A stretch of 64,000 bases of DNA from Hansfordia pulvinata (lineage: Eukaryota; Ascomycota; Sordariomycetes; Xylariales): contig BJKQ01000001.1 in the NCBI GenBank assembly GCA_006538405.1, forward strand, positions 2,232,001 to 2,296,000, written 5' to 3'. Both the position numbers and the translations under genes were made by a program. Positions 32,599-43,696 of the stretch are shown here, in pieces. The notes beneath the pieces are model-generated. The model had not been told where the DNA came from. It saw nothing but the letters and a program-made list of their open reading frames with translations, and searched no databases. The stretch's first letter is position 1. The number at the start of each line of letters is the position of its first letter.

Positions 32599-34682
32599 AT
32601 GGCCACGCCCTCGCCGACACCGCGTATCGTTCTCGACGGCCTCTGGCGTTGCCTCTGCCCTGCCCTCGACACGTTGGCCTTGTCTCAGACCTTGAACAAG
32701 CCGACCTCCGGCCTGGCGCAACGCTCTCGCTCTCGCCCCACGGCCACGAACGCGACAACGACAGCGATACCACCCTGCACTTCCACCTCCTCATTCTCGA
32801 GCGTATCTCGCCAATTCCGCCGCAGCATCTTCACCAAAGCGCCCGACAACTCCTTCACTGGCAGCACCGAAGCTGAACGCGCCCGCCATGCCGAATACGC
32901 CCGCACAGCATATCTACAGCGCAGGGCCAAGAGCACTCCCTGGATCCCAGAGTCCTTCTTCGAGAATATCAGCAACGACGACATCAGTCCAAGTCAGCAC
33001 AACAATGGTGGCATGCTTGGCCAAGAGAAGAGTGGCAGTGATCGCTTCAATCGCGATCTGCAAAGCGCCTCCCGCGAAACCATCTACGATGCTCTTGCCG
33101 CTTTGCAAGAGAGCGAAAATTCATACTTCAACATAGTTCGCCTGGCCGAGCATCTTGTAACGCAAATGGGGGAGAGGCCCAATGCTCGCCTATACGAGGC
33201 TCTGATCAAGGCCAACGTAAACCACGTACATGGCTCTGCCGAGATCGCAAGGGATCTGTTCCGGGAGATGGTTCGCCAGGGCATCACTCCTTCCCCAAAG
33301 ATATACATCGCTTTGCTGCAGGTATGCTTTTTTTGCGCTCATCCACTACGAGATCTGCACATCATCGCCATGCCCGTCGCTAACATGACCTTCACCAGGT
33401 GACCGCTGTTCACCCAGATTACGTCCTGCGATCCACCGTCCTGCGCGACATGGCCAACCGATGGTATGCCCTCGACACTGAGCAGCTAGTCACCGTTGCC
33501 CTCGGCCTCCTGCGCGACGGACAGTACGAAGCTGCCCTTGAGAAACTCGAAGAGATCAGCCAATCCCCCCCGCACGCCCACCCCTGGCTTCACCATATTT
33601 TCCTCTACATTTTCGGCGAGCTGGGCTTTCATGACGAGTCCCTCAAGATCGTGCAGCACCTTGTGAAGAACTACGGCCCTGATCAGGGCCTGTCGCTTTG
33701 GCACTTTCTTCTCGACGTCTGGAGTCGAGATGCTTTCTACCCAGGCATCACTTACATATGGAACCGCCACGTTGCTCGCGACATGGTAAACCCGCCCGAC
33801 GGCGTTGCTCTTAACGTTCTGAACGCTGCTTCTAAGAATGGGGATCTCGAGGTTGCCACCGGCGTAGTGCAGAAGCTCACGAGCCGCGGCAAGAAGCTTG
33901 AGCTTCATCACTATGAACCTCTCGTCGAGATTCATTGCCAGCATGGAAACGTCGATAAAGCCCTCATGGTTCTGTGCATCGCCAGTAGAGCCGGGTCGGC
34001 GTTGGATTCTTCCAGTACGCGTGCCATCTATGAATTGCTCATCGAGTCCCCGGCCATGACGAACAATGCACCCATGGTCTTGCGAGAGCTCAAGTCCGAC
34101 CATCAGGTGCCCATTGCAGCGTTCAACGTTGTCCTGGAGGCCACTGGTGCTCTGCACGGCTTCCAGGGCGCCTTTGATCTATATCGCGGTGTCCGTCAAT
34201 TCTGCAGCGGGCAGCCGGATCTGGCCACTTATCATGCTCTGCTTGCGTGCTGCACCCTTCGAAAGTCCCTCGACTTCATTCTGGATGAGCTGGAGGCCTT
34301 TTCCATTTCCCCCACCGTGTCCGTCTACGACCACGCAGTCCGGATCTGCGCGATGCAAGACGATTACTCGCCTGCTTTCCGATACATCAAGAAAATGGGG
34401 GCCCTCGGGCCGCAGTCGGAGTCTGGCGATTCGTGGTTGAGCAAAGACACTGCGATGATGCTGATCGACCGATGTGTCAAGGCCCGGGATGCCCGGGTGC
34501 ACCATGTTGTCCGGGAGTGCCAGGACCATGGTGTTCCGGTGGAGGCCGAGGTATCCAGTCTCTTTCGAGAGCTACGTTGGGGAAACATCCGTCGAGTGAC
34601 GAGCCTGCCTGGGAAGGCTGGAGCTGCAATGGGCAGCTCGTCAGACTCGCGGATGGACAGCCCCAGGAAGCTCTCCGGGTAG
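32599..34682 (+). CDS. mitochondrial pentatricopeptide-repeat protein
   Basis: Two exons, 32599-33321 and 33399-34682 (intron GTATGC...CACCAG, phase 0), 668 aa. ATG 32599 (ACAACAATGG) is chosen; an in-frame ATG at 32509 would add 30 residues with no clear function. The N-terminus is Arg/Ser/Thr-rich without acidic residues, a likely mitochondrial presequence. Helical repeats of about 35 residues follow, e.g. ARLYEALIKANVNHVHGSAEIARDLFREM cut across residues 215-245, and YHALLACCTLRKSLDFILDELEAF further on. Such fungal PPR proteins stabilise or help translate specific mitochondrial mRNAs, or act in intron splicing or the ribosome. The RNA target cannot be read here. Confidence 0.75.
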
Positions 34683-37600
34683 ATTCGTAGCTTTCATAGC
34701 TCTCTGTACCCGCCGACTGGGAGCCGGCAAAAGCTATTGGGTATGGAATCAGAGACGAGATTTCTCGACGATGGATGAGGGGTTGTATCATAAAGGAAGA
34801 CAATACACTCGTGTATGTATCACTATGCAAAGCATCAAGGTCATGCCCGAGGCCATACTGTAGTTCAATTTCATGTAATCGATCAAGACTACGTCCTCGC
34901 GTGTTGCCGTTCCCGGGCTTTTAGCCACTCACATAGCCTCGTTGCGGACCCTGTCACTGAATGGGTTGGTCATTCCTCCCAGGTATCAGGGTTCGTGAGC
35001 CCCAACAGCCCGCAGCCTCCGTTTTTCTGCGGAGAATCGCTTGCCAGGCCTGGAACTGGTCTCATGTTGTTCGGCACCTGTTCATCGGAAGATAGTCGCG
35101 TGTCGCATCTTCTTTTCGTACAGGAAGTAAACACTGTTCACTTGCAATTTTGCCGAATCTGTCCGACCTCGACAGATGATCGAACGTTCACGTGACGGTA
35201 AGGTACCGTTCATAAGACCTCGATCTGCGCATCGCTTCGACTCGTTCCCGTTCACCCTTGTCATAAAGCGCCCTCGACTCTCCGTCAGATTCCGCATCAT
35301 CATCGGTGCGACGAGCCCGGGGAAAGACTGCAGACAGCACCACCTCGAATATATTAGGTATACAAGAGGACTGAGCACTGCCTTACGGAGATACTGCAGC
35401 CCGCTGATGACTTGCTTGAATTAGTCCACTCTTGGCCTGCTGGAAGTCCAATCCGGTAGGTAACTCCAAGCGAAGGTTGCAAATGGGTACGCTTGTTTTT
35501 AGATCGGAATGAGCGCCCAGTATATGCATCAAGCCTATCGTGGGGGCGAGCTCAACCTCGTCGCTTATAGGCTCTGGCTGTGTGGCACAGGATCGGTTCG
35601 CTTCCCCTGCCAGCCACTGGTTGGAACCTCGCAGGTAGCTGCTGATACGAACGACTCTTGTAATGCGAGCTTCTTCGTGCTCACTTGGCAGTGCTGTAGC
35701 GCCGGTCCCCAGTGTCCGATTGCGTCGGCTGAAGACGAACTGTCGGATTCCTCGCGAATCCCGTGGGCGTGGATTGCACACGCCACTCAGCCCGATGACC
35801 TCTTCGCAGCCACTTCGTCAGAGTAGCCAGATACTGTAGGAGGCGGCCTCTGACCTTGTTTCTGGGCTCAGCTACCTAGCCAAGTATCAGCGGCTCAGGA
35901 AGGTGAGCCGACCGGCACAAGGCACCATGGCTTGTTTCTGTCCACAGTAGCTAAAGTTCAAAGTTCTCCCGGGGTGACACCTCACACCACGCAACCAGGT
36001 CGCCGCCAACAATAGAAGGAGTAGAGGGACATGAGCACGAGAAAGCGCACCCGACCCAGTCTAGAAGAATTGCTAGAACTGAAGCCAGCCAGAATGCCGA
36101 GACGTTGTCCTTAAACCATGGCGATATACCGAAGACCGCTCGGCTTCGACGTGTTTTAATTATGGTTTAATTAGATACTTCGGATAGACGGTTACGTTTA
36201 ACCAGAGCTTCGCTCTCAATTCGATTTCCAGAGCAGCATACTTCGCAACATAAACAATGTTCTGTCCTAGACCCTCTCAGCGATAGCGATACTCGGTACG
36301 TAAGGTATGCAGTGTAAAGAATAAAACTCTTCAGAGTTCATCCATTCTCCAGCGGCGCTGAGAGAATACCCGGTTTTCTTTTCACGCCTCCGCGATGTCT
36401 CTAGGCAGCCGAGCCACGGATGCATTCACAATGCCTACCTCACATGGAATCCACCGGAGCGGGCAGCCCTAGCAAGACCCTTTGAGATTGTCGACCGGGC
36501 AGTTTCGGACTACAGTCTTGGGGAGCGACGCAAAGGTAGGCCGCCTGATGATGCCTGGCTTTTGACTGCCTGGGCTTAGCATTTCGCATATGCACCCCAT
36601 CTAGGCAGTATCAAAGGGAACAATGGGCAGGCCACTCGGGAGGTAGTTCATTCTGATCGCTGCCGGCCCTGTCCTCCGCGGCATCCCATTGTGGCATGAC
36701 TCGTAGCTATTCCGAGGACTGCTGTGAGGCTGCGACACAGAAAAAAGCCAGCAGAGCGGGTTCAATACCCCGAGCGACGTCTGGCCTTTGGAATGTGTCA
36801 CACAGTAGACTGCCGAAGACATCCAGAGAAAAGTCAAGACCTGGGCTGAGTCCATGCAGAGCTGGTGGCCCTCCCCCCCTGCACCCGCCGTGGAATCAAC
36901 GCGAACGTCGAAGAGGTCGACGGCGCTTCTGAGCCAAACCGGGTCTCGTCTGGCAGCTCAGCTCCCGGTGCAACGCCATTCCGCGGCTGCGGGTACAGCC
37001 CAGCAGGGGGACACGTGGGGATTCGACGCCAACATATTTTGGCAAACAGAAGCTAAGGACGGACGGAGGTTTCTGACGAGACCGCGGCCCGCCAAAGGCG
37101 CCCGCAGAGTGAGCGCAGGACACAATGAGACAGGGGCTGACTCAGAATCCCCCCGGGCGGACGAACGGCCCCTAGGCATGCGATCCACCGCCGAGACGCA
37201 CGTCGGCGCGGTCAGGCTGGGCGGCACCCGCGGGCCAGGCCGGACAGGCCGTGGAGATGCCGCCGTGTCCGGTGCGGTTCGGAAGCCTGTCGGAAGGGAG
37301 AAGAGGGGGTTACTGGCAGGCGGACAATGCGCAGGGACACGATGCGGCTGGTCAGTACAGCGATGCACAAGTCCAAGTGAGAGCACAGCCTCGCGAGACA
37401 GGCCGAAAGCGCAAGGGCTTGTGCTCCGGAGGCATGTTCAGGGCGACAGCCTCATTGTGCCAGTCCTGGTCCGAATACTTGTACTCGTAGGGGTCTTGGA
37501 TATGCCTTGCAGGTAAGACATGAATCGTGTCAGGATCATGTTCGTGTACGAGTAGCAGGAGACTGGCAGTGGCGAGCGACTATGAAATTAGAGGGAAGTT

Positions 37601-38148
37601 GGACAGATGTTGTGCGCTTCACGTGATTGAGTTTTTGTGGTGGTTGATTTCTGGCCAGTGTTCCCAATGTGCGATGGCTCTGAGGTCCCATTCACGACTG
37701 ATGAGGTTGTCCATGTTCATTCCATTGTTGTGGCTGTGGCTGCATCCCGAGCATTACGGTTCAAGAGCATCCGTATTATACGGAGAGCAGCAGGCCCGGC
37801 AGGATAACCCTAGGTAGTAGGTAGTGCAGGACCACGTACCTGGCGGGAAAGTGGGTCTGTAAATTAGGGGAATGTTTCCGGGCGAAATTGCTGCACCTTG
37901 AACCGGGACGCGGTACGTGGCGGGTATCTGGCACCAGGCCGCCCATGATCAATTACAACCCGGAGAAGCACATCCGCAAATCTCATTGGACGTTGACGAG
38001 AGCAACTCTGTACTCAGGCCCATCCGCCTGGCCCTGGGCTTCTCCACAGAGAACACCTTCATCATTGGCGCTGGACCAGTTGATTGCGACCTTCATCTAT
38101 CTTGTTTTCGGGGGCATTGAGCACGGTCCAGTGTCACGGTGCGTATCC

Positions 38149-38164
38149 GTACTCGTACGAGTAC
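38149..38164 (+). repeat. palindrome GTACTCGTACGAGTAC
   Basis: Perfect 16-nt palindrome, the longest symmetrical copy of the dispersed motif, followed by TCCGTACC. Confidence 0.9.
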
Positions 38165-40146
38165 TCCGTACCTACCTGACCTACGGAGCACTCACAAAGA
38201 AGAGTTGATTCCAGTACAGATGTCTGACGGCTACCACTACATGTACTGCCTCCTAGACACCTAGTGCCATACGAGTACTCCCTCGATCATCAATCCTGAG
38301 GCTTCGTCCAACACCGCAGTTGCTGACAAGGAGCCGGGGGCACCAACCCGAGCCGGGGTAGAAGGCCGCGGATCCTCGCGCGCCTCAACCTCGAATCGCT
38401 ATCCTCCAACAAGGCGCGCGAGGGCGAGACCGCACGAGAGCAGCTGCGCGTCGATCTCGCTACCGGCGCTCTCCTCGCCAGCCCGCAGGAAGCCAAAGGG
38501 AGCACACCGTGACACCGTTCCAGCCGTAAGTGCGTGCCGCCCCAGCACACCTGCCCGCGCCCCGGCACCACTTAGCAAGTCCCAAGTTTCATTTCAGCGT
38601 CTCGGATTGAAGACAGCGCGTTCTTGGTCCGGCGCAGGTGGGCGCACGCAGGAGCCTCGCGGCGTCGATAGACTGGGCCGCCCACGCGCCATCACTGCGC
38701 GAGTGCGAAGACACCAGCTCCCTGGAGCCTGTCTCAGGTGCGCCCAAAAGCTAGACTGCCTGTAGGGCATACGCGTACCGAGTTGTCACGCGTACGATAC
38801 GTATAGGGGCACCGAAGAGCCGGCTATGGCTATCTGGTTCCATGCCCGTGCATGGCTGGCCCCCTCCCCGCCCAATAACCCGTTCCGTGCTGGCCATGTA
38901 CTCGTACGGACGGACTGAAATGAGGTTTGCCGGACCACGACGAAAGTCTACTTCAACCTCACAGCTGTGCGACTTTTGTTTTTCCCCCCTTCTTGTCCCG
39001 CTTTGCCCGCCCGAAGGGCTCGCTTGGCTTTGGTATTGGAAGACAAAAGCAATGCTTCGCGAACCGCCCATACTTGTAGGCGAAGCGATGGACACCGCTG
39101 GCTGGGAGGCATGAACCTCTGGGTCCTGGCGCTGGGAACAAACAAAGACACAGCGGACAAGGCAAGCAAAAGAAAGGAAACGGGCGACGAGTGTGGCGCC
39201 AGCTGCGTCCCTCGACGAACTTGCGCAGCTCGCACATGTTCACATGCACCGTGGAAGCACATGCGGTCGAACGGCGCTGCGAGACGAGGAACGACGAGGC
39301 CAGACGCAAGGCTCGGACAAACACCGCCGTCTGGGGTATGATGAGTGCTTGGTTCAACTGTCGCCCACCGGACAGCTCCCAGTCCCTGGGCCGGGCCAAT
39401 AGGGGGGCGATTCCCACCGACCCCTGGCCGTCCGCGTCCCGTATCCCGTATGTACCTACACATCCGTACCTAACCAGACAAAGTGACGAGATACCTGGTC
39501 ATCCCCCCTCCAGAGCCTTGCTAGTTTTGCGCTGTCAATTTGGCGTGCGTGCAGCCAATTTGACGCGCATACTCGTACGCGACGCACGGGTGCTACGCGG
39601 TCACGACGGCAGTGCTGTCAAGTGAAGCGTAGCACCTGCGGCCGAGGCGGTAGCCAGCAAGCCAGCTACCAGCTGCCGGCGTGCTGCTGAGCGCCGCGAA
39701 GACTGGCATCCAGCGCGCCAGGGAAGGCCCACAGGATGAGATGGCGCTGATGGTGGCACAGTGCCACACCGAGCATGGAACAAGGGGCAGCACAACTGTG
39801 AGAGAGCACTCGCTTGACAAGTGTGTGGGCGCCTGGGATCGACAAGTCGAGGGTGACGGCGGAGACACGTCTCGCACGAGTAGGGGTGAGGGGGTACGGA
39901 ATACTTGCTGGGACGGAGAACGACGACACAAGGGCCCCTTTTCGCTGCGGAGGGTGGGAGGTGCTGGGTTAGCTTTGGGCCGTCGTTGGAGACGAATCCC
40001 ACGGCGCCGCTGGGACGGAACTGGCTGAGAGGTGCCGGCGCGCGAAGCACACGGTCTTGTTGCTGGATGTGGAGAGCCTGCATTTGCTCGATGAACGGTG
40101 GTAGAGCTGGCAGCCCTGGGAAAAGGAACTCTTGCAGCAAGCGACC

Positions 40147-40166
40147 TACGAGTAGGACTACTCGTA
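40147..40166 (+). repeat. inverted repeat TACGAGTAG / CTACTCGTA
   Basis: Two 9-nt arms separated by 2 nt, a compact inverted repeat made of the dispersed motif. Confidence 0.85.
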
Positions 40167-43100
40167 AGAATGAGGGGTAAGAAAACGGGTACTTTACTCA
40201 AACAGGATCGAGTAGACAGAGCCTAAGAGAGAGGGGGGGGGGCAAAAAAAAAAAAGACATGAACTTCGAAGACCGAGTATACGGAGCATCAGTTGAATGC
40301 GCCGTATCGTACAATGGCACTGAATGGATAATGGGCAGCAGCAAAACCAAGACATTTTTTCCAAGCCGGCCAGAAACATACTGCGATCTAGGACGGAAGG
40401 AGGCTGGAACCACGCCCAGCACCAAGCCGATTCGACCTAGCGCATCTGATGTCCCATGGGTCGGCACCTGGCGGATCCCCACTGCCCGGCAGCCCCTACT
40501 GCAAGTACTCCGTACAAGATGTCGTGTCCATCCTCCACCCATGCCTTCCGCACTCGTACTCTCACGGGGGTATCCGTAATACCGGCACCGGAACGGACAA
40601 GCCTGGAGCCGGCCAGACTCCGTAACGACGAACCTGGTACGGGTGTCTTGCCAGAACCCCTATTCTGACCAGGGACGTCTAGAGGTAATTTCATTCCTCC
40701 TCCTTAGCGGTGCGGCCTCTTGCGTTGGACTTTGCTACGAGTATACGGGTTGGTGGCCTTTTGTCACTAAGCCTGCGCCAGGATGGGGGCCATGGGACGG
40801 GCCCCTTCAGACACGCGTGGCTCGTGAACGGCATGGACGGACAAATCGAGGGGTACGAGAATGGACGCCGAGCTGGTTCGACGTATGCGCAGATAGGAAC
40901 TCCGTTGAGGGTATCGCCGTCCGCCCGAGACCCGGATGACCAGCCAAGAAAACCCTACACCTGGCTCTCGTATACGACGTGACGACTTGACAAGGGCGTG
41001 GCCCAAAAGTTCGTATGCGCATGCGCGGCATGCGCAAGTGAATGCGTGAGTGCATGCGTGCGCGCCGGGACTGGACTGCGATGAACGCGGGTATGGGTGC
41101 TCGGTACGCACCTTGGGCACTACCGTACTGTACTGGACGTGCGTATGAGACCTACTAGAGGTACATGTACCTATGCATGGGCCCTCGGTTTCCTCCAGCA
41201 CCAGCGCCAGCAGCAGTGCGAATACCACGACTTTTCTTTCTTCTTCTTTGCGTGGGGGACATGGAGACTATAGCCAGGTCTGGGCGGACTGCCACACGGT
41301 AGAAACACGTGCCTTCTGCAACCTTAGTCGCCGTCAAGCAGTAGATACGGTTAGCTAGATCTGCCCAATCTGTAATCGCCTACTCGTACGTGTAGGACGC
41401 TCATCAACTCCATGATCGTACGACATGTACCTCACAATCATTCTCATTGAGGACGCAGCGTTTCTCGGGCAGTACGAGTAGGTACTCGTATTGGGTCGTG
41501 CAGGCGTGAGGGGCTCTTGGCACACTCTGCATCATCGCTCAATAGACCTCAACCTTGGAGCACACGCAATGATAGAGTCAGCGTTCGGTCGACATGAACT
41601 CACAGTGCATGCCTAGATGGGGATGCTGCCGCCGTCCAAGTCGATGCTTGTCTCTGTGGTGCGCAGAAACATGGGCACGGGCAGGCAGATAGACAGACAC
41701 ACATTGTGCCTTGGGACGCAGGGTCCGGGACGAGGACATCCCTGGGAGAACGCCGTGTTTGAGAGTTGTCCGGCTTTCCCAGGCCCAGTGCCTGCCTACT
41801 CGTAGTGCTCCCAGGCCACGACGAGGCTTATGACGATGGTGAAGGCGTGCCTGATGATACTTTATCCATGTGAGCAGGCCCATTGCCCCCCCGCCGTTCT
41901 CCCTCGCTCTGCTGTCATCTCAACCCCAGAGCCGTCCACTGCTGGTCGCCCTTGTCGTCTTTGCCATCGTCGTCGCCTTCGCCACCCTTCTTGCCATCCC
42001 GCGCGCACCTCGCATTGCTCTCATCTGGTTTGGCCTGCCCGCTGTGTTTCGTCGGTTCCATTTGACAGCAAGATCCGGCCAGGAAGCCGCCAAAGTCGAA
42101 AAAAGCCACAGCAGCCGAGGGCGAAGCAGCGCCAGCAACCTGTTACCCTGCTCCTGCCTGCCCGTTCAGAAGGCCATTGGCAGTGCAGCGCAAGACCACC
42201 ATACGAGTAGCCGTACCGTCGCAAGCAATTGGGTTGACCCCGTATCCAAGGAGTGAGGAATCTCCCACCTGTGTCTCGGTCACTCAGTCGTCAAACCTCG
42301 GCCTGGCTGGTCTAACAAGATACATGTAGGATTGGACAGTCCTCGTCCTGGGTTTGCTCGCCTGGTGCTACCCGCTAGAGTTATTAGGGGTTCGATATTC
42401 GCCGTGTTCCTCTCGGACGGGTAGCCGTTAATTTCGTCCGCGCCACCTGTACGGTACGCGTCCACGTCCACATCCACGCCCTCATCTTCCGCCGTTAGGT
42501 ATCAGGGGTCGATTCCGTTTCGTTGCTTGGCTGGCGCAGTCGTCGCTGTCTCCCTCGCCGCGTCCGTATCGGACTGCAACAGTACCGTTCCACTAGCCCA
42601 GGTACCACCCGACCTTTCATCAGACTTGCACCCGCAAGGTACCTACTGGCACAACCTCTGGGTGCATATCACCTAAGTGCCTAATCTCGGTACCTCTCGT
42701 CCAGTGCGCCCGCGCATCAGGCCTCCTCGGTACGTAAACGGCCAGCCAGCCAATGGATCTTGGTGCCCCGTGTTCAGTCGGGCCCAGTCCCCTACTTGAG
42801 GTACACGTACTGAATATCCTGCCCCCAGCCTACCACCGAGTAGTCGAGCACTCAACCCCTGGTACCCCTACCTCCCACACGCGCGCACGCACCCGCCAAC
42901 CGACCGCACCCGCCCCATACCCACACCCATCCACCACCTTAATTCTACTATCCCTTTCCATCCGACTGTCTTTGCCTTACCTCGCCTCGTCTCCCTCCTC
43001 CCCCTAAAGAAAAAGCTTCTGCGACGCCATTGATACACGCGACCTCGTTTCGTATCGTCGTCGGTCTGGCTCGTAGCGACTTCTAGGTACGTCTGCTCAT

Positions 43101-43696
43101 CGCTTGCTCCCTCTCTTCTGTTCTTTCAGCCCGGCTTGGTCATCCTGCCTCGACCTCGACCTCGACCTCGACGTCGCCACCCTATCCTGTCCCGTCTGTC
43201 CTGCCCTATCCTCTGTCAACACGTCACCATTTCTCCTGCCATCCGTCGTTGGTCGTTGCCTGCCTCGTCCAAGCACCCAGCGACAACGTTGTAACGTCGA
43301 GCGCGTCGTCCTGCCATCGCTGTGCTGTACTTGTTCCGGCTCGCTCTTGGCCAACGGTCTCTCGTCAGGCTCTGCCGCGCTTGCCAGTCTCGTCTCCAAC
43401 CGGCCACGCCCAATATCTTCTGGCTGTGCTGCGAGCGCTCTATCCCTAGAGCCAATTCCGCTTTCCGGACGGACACATGGTGGCGCCTCATCTTTCGAAG
43501 GCGAAAGACCCGGGCGTTCTTGCGAACTCTGTCACCCTGCTCTTGTCCACCACTGCCCCTTTTCGCCTTGCGAGCCCTTCACAACCGATGAACCATCTTC
43601 GACATCAAGGCTGACCTTTCCACGCGCCTGCAGACCCCGGCAGTCTTCCCTTCTCTTACCTTTCGGCTTCACACCTAATTTTCCGACTCTTTCGCC

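Larger units (their letters stand above)
34683..43696. other. 9 kb gene-poor island
   Basis: No convincing intact gene. ACTCGTA/TACGAGT words are dense at 37.4-42.2 kb. A stretch at about 36110-36360 is visibly AT-richer than its surroundings. A decayed-gene candidate lies at about 38330-38755. The last kilobase is a CT-rich leader of the septin gene. Open frames here are short, mostly lack an ATG and resemble no known protein. Confidence 0.55.

Noticed and set aside
36745..36775. GGTTCAATACC resembling a tRNA B box
   Set aside because: The T stem has only three pairs, and no acceptor, D or anticodon arms can be found upstream.
36854..37516. 220-codon frame on the plus strand
   Set aside because: Composition is random-looking Arg/Gly/Ser with no domain or intron signals.
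41870..42256. 128-codon frame with a hydrophobic stretch
   Set aside because: The start is GTG, there is no upstream ATG or family similarity, and it lies in the motif-rich spacer.
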